64,000 bases of DNA from Oegoconia quadripuncta (taxonomy: Eukaryota; Arthropoda; Insecta; Lepidoptera; Autostichidae), in contig OX438743.1 in NCBI GenBank assembly GCA_949316235.1, positions 35,309,242-35,373,241 of the forward strand. The letters are read 5' to 3'. Position 1 is the stretch's first letter; each line of letters opens with the position of its first letter. Made by a program: the position numbers and the translations under genes. This document shows positions 42,601 to 54,113 of this stretch, piece by piece. A model generated the notes under the pieces. The model searched no databases, had not been told where the DNA came from, and saw nothing but the letters and a program-made list of their open reading frames with translations.

Positions 42601-42949
42601 AGAAGAACCTATTGGCAAAAATAATTTTGCTGAAACGCTCGTATCTCTCCATCTGTCATTTTCTGTGTTCACTGTCGTAATTATTATTATTTCTGTTTGA
42701 AAAATTTTCTTTCGAACTCGGCGCCAATGCAATGCTTACAGTGATTATAATGCAGATTGATTTTCTTCTTAGCCAACTTCAAAAAAGAAGAAGTTCTCAT
42801 TTATTGAACAACTAACTTTGGCTTCGACTTCGACAGAAATTTTTTCATATAGAAATCATATTATTTAAGACAGTGACCATAGAATGACTGATTGAGAGAT
42901 ACGTTCACGTTCATATCTGCATCCGTATTTTGCACAACCTGCCTGTTCT
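42601..42949. other. unassigned DNA
   Basis: Nothing recognised. Confidence 0.45.
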
Positions 42950-43110
42950 ATGAAGTTATACTCCCACACCCAAAGGTTGCCTGGAAGAGATCGCTTTTAG
43001 TGATAAGGCCGCCTAATTGTACTCTTATCGGTATTGTGTTTTGTAAAATGTATGTTCTCCTTTTGTACAATAAAGTGTATTTGTATTGTATTGTATTGTA
43101 TTGTACGAGC
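42950..43110 (+). repeat. Jockey-like LINE 3' UTR with (TTGTA)n tail
   Basis: CCAAAGGTTGCCTGGAAGAG, stem ATCGCT (42990-42995)/AGTGAT (42999-43004, one G-U pair), AAGGCCGCC, AATAAAGTG and TTGTATTGTATTGTATTGTA. Confidence 0.65.
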
Positions 43111-43344
43111 GTTTAGTAAAATTATTTTTTATTTTGTAGTGGCTGACTAAAGAGATTTCTTAAAGTCAGTTGTCTTTTTTATTAAAAACTTTTTATGTAA
43201 ACGTATAGCATAATGAATCGATAATATATATTCCCTTTAAAATGTCTGGATTTTCTATAACATAGAAAAAGCAAGAAGTTAAACAAAGAAGCAAGAAGGT
43301 TATCTGGACTGCGGGAACAACATTTTTATTGTGAAGCTTTTCAA

Positions 43345-43608
43345 AAACTCCGAGGTTTACAAAACGGAGCTACTAGGTTCGATGCCCAACATGGACACCC
43401 CACATGTTTAATACAAAGCGAGTATTGGTTGGCTGTAAAGTATTTTTAAATGTCCGACTACCACCATCTTATCGAAGTTTGCCGGCAACCAGCAATGTTG
43501 ATAACATTGTTGTGTTCCGGCTGTTTGAGATAAGATAGTCAGTCCCCTAAATAAGTTGGTTTAATATAATATTAAGGTGTGATTGAGGTCAAGCGCTAAC
43601 AACAAATT
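43345..43608 (+). repeat. SINE-A, old copy
   Basis: GGTTCGATGCCCAACATGGA, TGTCCGACTACCACCATCTT, CATTGTTGTGTTCCGGCTG and GGTGTGATTGAGGTCAAG, with many changes and a deletion of the CCGGGTCAG block. Confidence 0.72.
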
Positions 43609-43696
43609 ATTAGTGAGTCATTACTTGAAGGTGCGGTTTGGATAAATCTAGGTTCAATCTTGTACCACCACAGTCCATGATGAACCTAAATAATCC

Positions 43697-43992
43697 TTAG
43701 GGAACGTACCCATACTACGTGACCGGTTTAGGGGGGAGAGGGGTCCCGAACATACCACGCTTGGTCACTGGAGGAGGGGTATAACATTTTTATTGAAAAT
43801 GTTTCAACACAAAAAAATGTAAAACCTCTTCCTATGTGAAATATAAAATACTAAGAGAACAACAACGCAGATAAACATACCTATGAACATACAGGTAAAA
43901 ATACTACGTGAAAAGGGGAGGGGGAGGGATCGAGAGATAAGCTACGATCTAAGGGGTCTAAGATAAAACGAGTGTATAGATACGTTCCCCAA
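43697..43992. mobile_element. candidate MITE with G-rich arms
   Basis: The left end TTAGGGAACGTACCCATAC and the inverted right end TTGGGGAACGTATCTATAC match at 15 of 19. Inside each arm is a G-run block (GGGGGGAGAGGGG and GGGGAGGGGGAGGG). Target duplication not resolved. Confidence 0.5.
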
Positions 43993-44480
43993 GTGTGGGC
44001 ACTACAATTTCACACAACTAACAAACAATGTTATGCAGCAGTAGGGACAATATAACTTTTGTCATTCTAAATCCAAACATTTCAATAGAAAATCTAACAA
44101 TGGCGGGTAATCTAGATTGGAAACTTGTAATTAATAATGACAGTAGTCGCTCGAAGTGACGCGGCGCGACATAGTCGTGATTTCTCCTACCATTGTCCGC
44201 CTCCGCCGAATATGACGAAAAAAGTCGTGTTTGACTTAGCACGGTAAAATTGTCACAATTTACGCTTTATTTTATTAATTATTATTGTGTAATACTTTGT
44301 TTTTATTTCTCTGTTTGGATTACGCCGAGTTTATTTCGATGATACTGTTACTGTTACTGTTGGAAAGGTATAATTTTGATATTGGGCTATCAGTAAAATT
44401 ATCATAAGTAAGCCTGCTTCATACTCTACAATTAAGCTCTTACGAAAAAAAGGATTTAGTCTCTCGAATAAGATACAATC
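43993..44480. other. unassigned DNA
   Basis: A 74-codon minus frame (44018-44242) without motifs. Nothing recognised. Confidence 0.45.
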
Positions 44481-44770
44481 GTGCCTCAGTCACTTTCGAT
44501 TAGCAAAGTTAAGCAACATTTGGCGTGGCGAGGCAGTTTTTTCATATCAGTGTTTCTGTGCTTCGAAAGACACATTAAATAGTTGGTTCAGATTGTTTTT
44601 AAATGGATAAACCAAATCGGCGGCCTAGGCAGGTCCGGTTTGAAAACACTGGATGTCATGTGGCCGCTAGTCGTACACAAATGGATCAATCTGCACTGAG
44701 CCCCCGTGGTGAATTAGATCACACCCTCACCTTGTGAGAGAAGGCTCTGCTCAAGGAATGTTGATGCTCA
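44481..44770 (+). repeat. SINE-5S, plus-strand copy
   Basis: TTTCGATTAGCAAAGTTAAG then CAACATTTGGCGTGGC closely follows the 5S rRNA A-box/IE region. Further on are AAATAGTTGGTTCAGATTG and the 3' region GTGAGAGAAGGCTCTGC. The tail is eroded. Confidence 0.72.
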
Positions 44771-44828
44771 AATAGTCAACATCGCTATGATAATAACTGA
44801 TATCTAAATGTAGAGCTCCTTCAATTTT

Positions 44829-44954
44829 GTCGATAAAATTTGCCATAACATCTATACATGGACCTTTGTTTCTTTAACTTTACATTTTGTTCTTAACTTT
44901 GTAGAATGTAGAGTCTTCAAAGTCTGTATAGATGTTATGGCAAATTTTATCGAC
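44829..44954. mobile_element. 126-bp MITE with 30-bp perfect TIRs
   Basis: 44829-44858 (GTCGATAAAATTTGCCATAA...) and 44925-44954 are exact reverse complements over 30 bp around a 66-bp spacer. No base in the arms has changed, so it is either young or under structural constraint. No other copy in this window. Target duplication unclear. Confidence 0.8.
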
Positions 44955-45270
44955 TGTTTGTTCATATACATGATATCAATGTGTTGAAACGCTTGCAATT
45001 TACACGAGGAACCGCATAAGAATGTAAAGCTCGCGTTACCCTCTTTTAAACGATTATAAACAAAATTAAATGATATTGTATTAAAACTTCTAAACTAACT
45101 TGTTAAGTGTGGCGCGTAAAAGGGTGTAAACCTCAGCATTCTGGCTGGCCACGGATGACGCATGAATGAAAACAACGCCAATAATCCAGTTTCATAAAAA
45201 GTAATAGTTAGGTACTACTTATTAAATTATACTAGATTTACATCCACATACAATAGGTACAATGTAACAG

Positions 45271-45579
45271 CCTTACACGTCCCCGCTGTTGGAGTACAGC
45301 CTCCTCTCTTTGGGGGAGGGTATGGGCCATAACCCAAACAGTAATAATTGGTATATTTGTGGCAGACTAGTAGCCATCTAACGGTCAGTGTTTTTAAGCT
45401 GCCCGTAGGTAACCTATAGAGGTTACCGACTTGGTTTAACGACTGCCTTCAATTGAAAATTACCGGGATCGATTATTTAACGTGCCCCCCAAAGCACAGT
45501 CGTATAATAAAATATCACTAGTGGTCGCCCATCCAAGCAGTGATCGACTATTGCTTAACTTGACGAATGCGACTGCGCT
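45271..45579 (-). repeat. SINE-5S, near full-length
   Basis: The minus strand reads GTCAAGTTAAGCAATAGTCG, then GCTTGGATGGGCGACCACTA (5S-like). The body is present. The end is the inverse of CCTTACACGTCCCCGCTGTT. Confidence 0.78.
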
Positions 45580-45617
45580 ATACGAGCGCTCGTACACAAA
45601 TATACATACATAAAATA

Positions 45618-45893
45618 AATAATAATAATAAATATTTCGGACACTTACACTACTTATCTAGTCCCAAACTAAGCAAAGATTGTACTATATTTAGATACTA
45701 TATACTATACTAGATAGGATACTAGATAACGGATAAACATATATAAATATTTATATACACATAAGCGTAACGGAACTCGGGCATAAATGTTAGTATTCAT
45801 CACACAAACATTTACCTCTCACGGAATTCGAACCCGCAACCGTTGGTTCACAGACAGGGTCACTATCCACTAATCTGTCGTCAACATAATAGA
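45618..45893 (-). repeat. SINE-C, full-length
   Basis: The inverse shows TGACGACAGATTAGTGGATA, the B box GGGTTCGAATTCCGTG and the usual body. A small local duplication (ACTATATACTATACTAGATA) lies inside. Confidence 0.8.
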
Positions 45894-47509
45894 CATATTC
45901 AAATTAATTGTCACAAACAGGTCTTTGGAGTTTTGGGATATTAGCTATGCATCCCTTACTTGCTGCTCAGAGTGATAGGGAGAAGCGGCCGTACGAAATG
46001 ACAGTATCCCCTTACAGGTTTCGCTGCATTTACATTTCCGGTATCGTCATGCAGCCATCTTATACTAATAATGTTACAGTCGTCGCTATCGACTGTACTT
46101 ATCAACCTAGCTTTTTGCAACTCTATCTGTAAGCGATATTGTATGAGTACCTATAACTGCCTCCAACGATTGGCAAAATAACAAATAGGTGATTGGAATT
46201 AGATGTGGCAATACTATAATACACTTAAACGTTAGTCTGGTTGCTACATTGGTATAGTATTTTTCACCTATTACTATAAAATATACGAGTATGTTAAAAC
46301 ATGATCTACTGCCGCATCCAAAACTAGCTTCTCTACTCGTTGCTATTATTACTAAATATACAACAGTATCAAAATCGTTACATATCATATGGACAAATAA
46401 AAGTGGCAATTATATTAACACTTTAACTCCTTTGTTATAAAGCTCAATTTGAACTGGTTCTATAGGGTTATAAGATAAACTCCGAGGTAGGGAGGTCGAG
46501 GGTATCTACAGATAAAGGCTGAACTGTTGTCGCGTTGACTAAGCTCATAGGACGACTCACTGTAGGTAACTTTATAGTAAAATAAAATTCTCAAATTTTT
46601 ATCAAAATTGATACAGCAAAAAACTAAGCAAGTCTTTCAGATATTCCATTCCAAAAAGATTCAAACTACAAGCAGGCAGGAGGCTAAAATATAGCTACAG
46701 ATGTAGGTACAGTTATAACATCAATATTTATTGGTGGCCGGGACGTATCAAATATATCATGGCATCTAAGAAAAATGAACCTTAACTACACTCGAGAGCA
46801 AAGAAAATGGGCCCCGCCATAAATCTTACAACAATTCCTTACAAAACTGGTTTTACAAACTATAATAACTCTGAAGGTACTATACCGATATTAATGAAGT
46901 TTCAGTTATAGTTGCTAAAATAGTCTGGAGTACATGGAGGGACAGAATACTCCACAAGTATTCCGTTTTGCCAATTTGATACGCAACTCTAAAAACAACT
47001 ACATCTATAATCAACTCATACATTGAGATCATTAATCACCAAACATAACCCTGGAAACTGAAACGTAAACACCTTTTGTTTTCATTATATATATCGAACC
47101 CGGAACCACCCAGCGTGATCAATATAACCCAAAAATGTATACCCATATGTAAAATAAAGTATAAATATGGTTATAAAATGGAACTGGCTTTAGAAACAAA
47201 CAACTCGTCTTGCAGGATGCAGCGTATGCATTTACAAGCTATCTAATTTACATAATCGTTTACCTAATCGACTGTTATTTCGAAGAATCTTATTTTCCAC
47301 TTATATCCTCTCAAATTAAATCGTGTTTGTGTCACAGATACAATCTTCATTATAGTTAGAACCTTGTATTACAAAATAACTGCCGTTCCTTGATTAGATG
47401 CCGTAGTTTTGCAATATTTTGAAATACGAGTAAAAGGGCTAATTTATGGTAAATCCCGCTTACTTATAAAATTATATCGCTTGTATATGCTCCATGTGTA
47501 TCTGTACGT
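45894..47509. other. unassigned AT-rich DNA
   Basis: 1.6 kb without a recognised gene or repeat family. Short frames only. Confidence 0.45.
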
Positions 47510-47532
47510 TGTGTGTGTGTGTGTGTGTGTGT
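47510..47532. repeat. (GT)n microsatellite
   Basis: Eleven uninterrupted GT units, followed by ATGTGTCC. Confidence 0.95.
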
Positions 47533-47584
47533 ATGTGTCCAGTCCGGGATGTATCGGATGTGGCCCGATTTGAATGCGGTGTCT

Positions 47585-47710
47585 TTTAAATATTAAACTA
47601 AGGGAAAGGTGCTTAGCTATTATACATGAAAATCGATTAAGTCGTTTCGAAGATATTTGATTGGTATATTTTAGATGACATGTCTTTTGGCGGTTTTCTA
47701 AATTTCTTTG
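47585..47710 (+). repeat. family R
   Basis: AATCGATTAAGTCGTTTCGA then AGATATTTGATTGGTAT and TTGGCGGTTTTCTAAATTTC. It is the inverse of 1.83-1.95 kb. Confidence 0.5.
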
Positions 47711-47939
47711 TACGAAGCCGTATTATCATCATCAATCATCTACAACGATCTCCTGAATCAGTGACGATATTTTATGTTTTCTGTATGTTATGTATAACTG
47801 TGCGAGGTATAATATAAAGCAGTCTCAAGATTGAGATCGAACTTGAGTTCACACTTGAAATACTGTTTGCATATAAGGCGTGGCGAACTTTTTATCGACA
47901 TCATTAGGATCCCACATCTACAGCCGTTAAAGTTCCACT

Positions 47940-48300
47940 ACTGGATAAAGGTCTACACCTTGGCGCGATCGCTGTTTTTTAGGGATCTCCACACCAATGA
48001 CGCTGCTGACCATCACTGGTAAAATATATACATATATGCTCCCAGTTACCGAGGGGGGACGTGGGAAACTTCTTTTTCCTAATTACATACCCTATTTCTT
48101 TCTTTAATTAGACTGGGGTCCAAGGTAGCAATAGAGTCACGATCGTCGAATACCACTGTTGATCCTAGCTTCTAGAAGTTACAGTGGGAGGAGTGTGGAA
48201 GTGGGATTATTATGCTCAAGATCCCTTAGTCGCCTTTTACGAGTCTCAGGAAGAGACGGGTTGGTCCTATATTCTACTCTACTGGAAACCATATCACAAC
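47940..48300 (-). repeat. family E split by family F
   Basis: 47960-48060 has the E tail (CACACCAATGACGCTGCTGA). 48205-48300 has the E head (GATCCCTTAGTCGCCTTTTA, then AGGAAGAGACGGGTTGG). Family F (48093-48195) lies between, which suggests a nested insertion. Confidence 0.45.
48093..48195 (+). repeat. dispersed repeat family F
   Basis: TTCTTTAATTAGACTGGGGT then CCAAGG, and TACCACTGTTGATCCTAG. Parallel to 38.5 kb. Confidence 0.5.
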
Positions 48301-48790
48301 CACCATCGATTATTATTATCATTAGGTTCATGTAAATATATATACGAGTCTTTGCTAATATATATACGAGTAAGTACCTACACATTCAAGAAATTATTTA
48401 GGTATTAATTCTTATCATTAATCTATCACAATGAATACAATAGAGCATTATCGCAGTATCTAGATACTGTTGTGTATTATGTCCCGACCAACTACGTTGT
48501 ATCAGTATTTATTTACCATTTCGACATTGTCTATGTTTGCTAAACTATAGAATCCTAGGGGTACTATACTTTGACGGACGCTGTTGCAATCTTCACGAGC
48601 AAGGGCGAATCTAGTAATTAAGTTAGGGGGGTCATATGTTCGTGGAAGGCCCCAATCAAGCATACAGAATGCCCGTATTACAAGAAGAAAACTTCTTTAT
48701 TATACAAGCCATGATCTCTACTTAAAAACTAGTTAAAAGATTAGATAAATTCATATTTTTGCGGTGAGACAGAGATGCTGTATTTACTCA
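48301..48790. other. unassigned DNA, possible hAT-like scrap
   Basis: 48600-48660 (GGGCGAATCTAGTAATTAAG) looks like the start of a non-autonomous hAT-type element, but no second end is found. Confidence 0.35.
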
Positions 48791-49035
48791 GGGGGTCTAC
48801 TCTCTAACGAAAATAGCTTCAGACGGCCGTAACTTCGGACTTTTTCTTTTGCAGTTCGTTGTGTCACTTATAAACCAATCGTCATTATTTTACTTTTGTT
48901 GTATATAGTTGGACATCACAAGTTAGTACGGGACGTAAGGAACGTCTGAAGTTATGCAAATAAAGGATTCTTAACAAAAGAAAAAGTCCGAAGTTACGGC
49001 CGTCCGAAGCTGTTTTCGTTAGAGAGTAAACCCCC
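48791..49035. mobile_element. 245-bp MITE with about 62-bp TIRs
   Basis: The left arm GGGGGTCTACTCTCTAACGA continues with CGGCCGTAACTTCGGACTTT. The right arm is its inverse with a handful of differences (AAAGTCCGAAGTTACGGCCG, then TAGAGAGTAAACCCCC). The spacer is about 120 bp. If the ends are CAGGGGG/CCCCCAG it would be hAT-like, but no 8-bp duplication is seen. Confidence 0.75.
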
Positions 49036-49187
49036 AGGCTTGAGCATGTAATACCGACCTAAGCACATTTTTTTTAAAATAAACATTTAATCTAGTGGAA
49101 AAAATCGAACTAAGGTACATTTTCTGGTAATTAAAAATAAAACTTAGTAAAAATTTCAATGGTTTACCTAGGTAGCGAGAGCCATCA

Positions 49188-49500
49188 GGATCGATCGCGC
49201 TATTTTACAAGGGTTTCACCGTTCAAAGGAACGTTTTTGGTTTTGGTTTAGCTTATGTAAAATATGGGAACGCGCAATTCTTGATGCGATCGTTCCTCAA
49301 CATAACTTCCAAAATAAAGCTAAATCTTTTGCGTTCAAATGATTAGCGCGATACGAAATGTACGTAACTTAACGTTTTTGTCATGGTTTAGCTTTGGTAA
49401 TACCTTTCAAACTTAGATGCGATCGGTCCTCAGAATTATTACTTTAAGGCCCCTATTAAAATTGTATTAAGACTAAGACGCGATCTCAATCTCAAGGCCG
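49188..49500 (+). repeat. degenerate tandem repeat, period about 140 bp
   Basis: AACGTTTTTGGTTTTGGTTT (49222) and AACGTTTTTGTCATGGTTTA (49371) correspond. So do GATGCGATCGTTCCTCAACA (49283) and GATGCGATCGGTCCTCAGAA (49418), then AGACGCGATCTCAAT. An old two- to three-unit array. Confidence 0.5.
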
Positions 49501-50292
49501 ATATATTAATTCACTGTATGTTATATTAAGTAAAATTATGTCCAATATGTCTGTGTTTAAAATTGCTTTCTAGCCTTTGATTAAAATTAAATTAGTGAAT
49601 GTAATTTATGGCACATGAAAAAAAAAGGGCGATTTAAGTGAAATTATTGTTATATATTAATTATTCTTTATGATAAGTAATCGTTATGTTAAACATTACA
49701 TAGTGCAATAGTATGATGTCTATCAGTTTTATTGCAAATGGTTTTATGAATAGCAAAGAACAGCCGTATAAATCAATTCACAAAAACGAGGTAATATGGT
49801 GTTCACATGCATTACTACTTATACACGTTAAATAATTATACAAATCCATATCAAGTTTTATTAAAGTAATACATTCTAAGACATAATAAAGTGTTAACTC
49901 TTACTTTGGCAATGGCAAAAATGGCATATTGAGTTCTATCTTTATCTCTTTTACTCTAACTCTAATTTGCTGTTGCTGTCCTTCCCCAACCCCCCCTTGC
50001 CATCGTCGATACCAGTTTGATGCCCTGTCGTTTCGGGTCAACGATAGTGGTTCATTTTAATGTCACTGCAGTTGGATTCAAGAAGGTCTACGCAATTTGC
50101 GCTTGCGCTTATGATTTGCAATGCAACTTTTACTGTAACGAACTACGAAACAGCGTTGATGCAATGCTATTTCACTCGATAGCCGGAATGCTTTATTAAT
50201 GATGTTGGGTGCCCTCGAGTGGTTTTCAATTTTTATTAGACAGTAACTAAATGAAGGTTTTGAATCAATTTTGTTACACAATAAAGAAATAT
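49501..50292. other. unassigned DNA
   Basis: 50017-50199 is a 60-codon frame with no motif. Nothing else recognised. Confidence 0.4.
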
Positions 50293-50532
50293 GATACTCG
50301 GTTTGGTTGGTGGTAGGAATTTTAAATGTCCGCCTGGCTAGTTACCACCATCTTATCTAAATCTGTCATCAAACAGGTATGTTGATACAATTGTTGTGTT
50401 TCGGTTGTCAGAGATAAGATAGCCCCAAATAAGATGGGGTTTCCGGGTCAGTACGCTTCCACCTTCGGATTCATCTTCACTTAACATCAGGTGTAATTGA
50501 AGTCAAGTGCTAACCCGTTGTGGTTAAAAAAA
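50293..50532 (+). repeat. SINE-A, head missing
   Basis: Starts at ATACTCGGTTTGGTTGGTGG and runs to AACCCGTTGTGGTTAAAAAA. The tRNA-like head is absent. Confidence 0.85.
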
Positions 50533-50567
50533 AATAAAATGAATCAAAGGGAATACGAGCTATTAGT

Positions 50568-50612
50568 GTAGTAGTTAGAAACCCTGACTGATATACCGTT
50601 ATATATATATTT
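50568..50612 (+). repeat. SINE-C head fragment
   Basis: TTAGTGTAGTAGTTAGAAAC then CCTGACTGATATACC matches the first 45 bases only. Confidence 0.5.
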
Positions 50613-50759
50613 ACCGCCAGCTTGTCCCATATAAATTTGGTTCAGATCTGATGATGCCCTCCGGAGATAGAGAATAGAACCTTCTGTAGTCGGTTGTATT
50701 GTCAATTTTTGGCGGTTCAATTACATTTTTTTTTGTAATTATGAAGTTTCAAATGTACA

Positions 50760-50905
50760 CTGTCCTTATACCCAAAGGTTGTCTGGAAGAGATAGCTTTT
50801 AGTGATAAGGTCGCCAAATTGTACATTCTATTCTTACCACTTTTCTGAAACTGTATTTTCTTTTCTGTTGTGCAATAAAGTGTATTTGTATTGTATTGTT
50901 TCATG
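50760..50905 (+). repeat. Jockey-like LINE 3' UTR, decayed hairpin
   Basis: CCCAAAGGTTGTCTGGAAGA, ATAGCTTTTAGTGATAAGGT, CGCC, GCAATAAAGTG and TTGTATTGTATTG tail. Same family as 43.0 kb. One stem base is mispaired. Confidence 0.6.
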
Positions 50906-53785
50906 AAACAAAAAATATTTTTAAATACTGTAAGCATTTTTCACTAGTAAATCTTATTCATCTTATCAATGTAGGTATCTCTGAAGTTGAAATCCAAAGA
51001 GCGCTAGAGTTAGCAAATACACTGAATATGAAAATCAGTGTCGACGTATATAAATGACGAGTGGAAATTATACGGCGCACACGCAACCGTACCCCTCTGT
51101 TCTAAATTTCAGATTAGTAACGGCCGTATTACATTAATTTCATAGTACCTAGTCTGATATTGCAGAAATAAGTGGCTACGTACTTATATCATAAGTTATC
51201 AGATCTACACGTGACATAAGTGACCACTGCCCATAAGTCTCTATTGTGTAGGTATGTCAAAGATTTTTATAGACCCGCGCTACCGATACACACTTCCAGA
51301 TTTTTAGAGTTATACATGACTTAACTACCCTGTTTAGTAGCAGAATGTAGGTTTTGCATTTTTATTTGTTATGTAAATACTCTACAGTAGTATGATTTTA
51401 ATAACGATTGTTAATTCAATATTCTTACTGATTATAGATATTTATTTTATAACATTTATTAACATACACCTGCTTAAGTTCAATGACTGGTACTTAGTGG
51501 TAAAATCCAATTCTGCTAATGTCAATTTTGGGCCCTAACGACCTTTACTTGCCACGTACAAACAATAATAGATCTTATACAATCCATTATTGACGTTGTT
51601 GTGTTGCCTATAAAGTTTTCTTTATCTTTTTGAATATCAGGAAACGTACGCTGAGCTTACTTGATGATAAATAAATGGCATGTCAATAGGTTTCCCTGTA
51701 GGTAGAACCCTAATAGGTATGTATAGTTAACAATAGCATAAGAACTTTTGATAATTGAGAGTAAACACAACGTAATCTTTAATTAGACACCGTTTGGAAA
51801 TCATAAATATTTTGTAAAAGTTTTCTTCAGTATGTTTGATAACGTGTCTAAAATTCTCTTATCCATGTGGACTGATAATACATTATGGCCCCGCTTTACA
51901 TTCCTTGTCAGTATAGACTAGAATGAAAGAGCGCGATAAGTATTTAAATACATTCTCCATCGTTCTACCCGCAGCATGACTAAACGTGTTGGTGAACAAG
52001 CAGGGCGCGTCCAAGGTCAGTTACCCCACGCAGCACCATCACTTCCTCGTTGCCAGCGCCACTCCACTGCGCTTGGGCAACCGCCTCTCACCAGAATTAG
52101 GCTCCGTTGCAACACGGCACACATCAAGTTGACTGGCCAGGCAAGTGGCCAGTGACACTTGCGGGTTCCCGTCAATTCGTCAGCTTAGTCCTGTAGAGTC
52201 CAGTTATTCTTGTTACGTCGGTTTTATTTGTACCACAGATTATGCAATTTATACTCCCTTTGCAATCGAAAATTGTGAAGTAGTATTTAATATTTGTCGT
52301 ACAACTTCTATTCTTCGTCTTTTCCGCATTCTCTACTAGTTTGTATGATTATATTTGAGCTTCAAATAGACGTCTTGAAATACAGGTTGGTATTATTTAC
52401 AGTCGCTATTATTTTTAATCTGAAGACAGAATAGAATTATTTTGAATTTAGAATCAATAAAACTCCAGGAAGTAAATACCTATAAAATTTCATTATGCAT
52501 TAGAATTAATATTGGAATCCATGTCTGTAACTGTGTCACAGAATTAATATAGTTACTAAGTGTGACAATTTTATCGACTAAAGAGGTGAGCACTATGAGG
52601 TTGTATATAAATTTTAAAAAGTACCTAAATGTCGTTATAAAAGCTGGTGTTCTTTACGAATGTGGGTAGAATAGGTATTTTGTTTGTTTTATTTGTAAGA
52701 AAAGCAGTACATGCTTCGATCGTAATACTCGGCCAGGATGACTCACTTACTGAGATATGCGGTAGTGTACTATAGGTTACCGTATTTTTATTATAGAAGC
52801 TATTAATTTCATACGATTTCATTTTAGAAGTAGAAAAAAATTATTACTTTATAACTTCTTCTGCAGAGAGGCAATAGATTTCCGTTTTGAAGTACCAAGT
52901 AAAAATAATTGTCATGTGCCCATAATAAACCCAACCGCCAAAAGAAGTCCATTGCTAGGCTTGATCCTCTCTTATGGCTCTAGGATTTTGCACCCTTGGG
53001 TTGGCGAACGCAGACAGTAGGCTTAATTCTGGCATACTTTTTTAAAAGGTCCTTCTTCAATGTTTATATTTAACCAGGCACACTTGGCTTCAAAAGGACA
53101 TCTCCAGTCTCAATTCAAATAATTGAATTTAGCCTTATTTTATTTTATTTTTGGAGAACCGAGAACTAACAACAAGAATTAAGTATAAATGAGATAATTT
53201 AAAATATTCACACGTTTATAATAAGATCCCACATATAATTTTACCTAAACAAGTTTTTCGACATAAGTGAATAGTTATAAAAACGAAATTATATTGACAG
53301 AGAGCCAAATAACATCAGAATAACCATATTCAAAATAGTGTCATTTCACAGATTATCAAAGTAGTGTTTGTTCTAATGGAATATCTTGTAGTCAAAGGCA
53401 CATTGGCCACGATGCTTCTGTATATGGACTTATGACACCGATTGTACCCGTAATACCAAGTTTTATAGCATAAACCGATACATTACAGTCGGTAAACATC
53501 GTGTATATGCACGAGTTACCTGCTAATCGTTCCATCATATAGTGTTTCCTTATTGCAACTCAACTAAGTAGCTAACTGGATAAATAGACAACTTGTAATT
53601 AACATATAAGACAAGTTACCGTCTGCGGATTCGCTTCCATGATTACAGGAGAATCATCATCTTCGAACTGACAAGGAATAGTCCTTGTCTTAATAGTTCA
53701 GTGACCGCATATCTAGTAAGCATTAAAAGCAGAAATATAAACATTATATAAGAAATATATAACAAATATAAAAACGGGTAAGTAC
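50906..53785. other. unassigned DNA, longest stretch without repeats
   Basis: Nearly 2.9 kb with little recognisable repeat. 51050-51066 has a TATA-like word (GTATATAAATGACG). 51965-52150 is GC-richer (GCGCCACTCCACTGCGCTTG). 52930-53000 may be a LINE scrap. If the window holds host exons or enhancers, this stretch is a reasonable place to look, but I see no supportable frame. Confidence 0.4.
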
Positions 53786-54080
53786 AGCCATGGAGCAGTT
53801 AAGACGTGGTCTCGGAATTTGGGAGGTCCGGGTTCGATTCCCAGGCAGGTCACACACGTTTTTAAATTTAATTTAATTACTTACATATGTACATTTATCC
53901 AACTACTGTTAAACGACGAAGGGAAACATCGCGAGGAAACCGGCATGCCGGAGAAATAAAAATTCTAAGGCATGTGAAGTCGGACTATGGCCCATGCTTC
54001 CTCATATATGAGGGAAAGTCTATATCCCTGCAGTGGGAATAGTGGGATGTTTATGGTCTGATGATGATGAATTGATGATG
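53786..54080 (+). repeat. SINE-T, tRNA-derived SINE with GATGATGA tail
   Basis: The head GCCATGGAGCAGTTAAGACG and B box GGGTTCGATTCCCAGG are tRNA-like. The body has GAAACATCGCGAGGAAACCG and the 3' end has GCAGTGGGAATAGTGGGATG. The tail is TGATGATGATGAATTGATGA. This is the only full copy in the window. Confidence 0.75.
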
Positions 54081-54113
54081 TTCTAGTGGGAATTAAGAGA
54101 ACCAGTAAAATGT

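Noticed and set aside
44829..44954. microRNA precursor
   Set aside because: The arms are perfectly complementary over 30 bp around a long spacer, which fits a MITE better than an imperfect miRNA hairpin.
53786..53860. tRNA gene at GGGTTCGATTCCC
   Set aside because: It is the head of SINE-T, with a SINE body and GATGATGA tail downstream.
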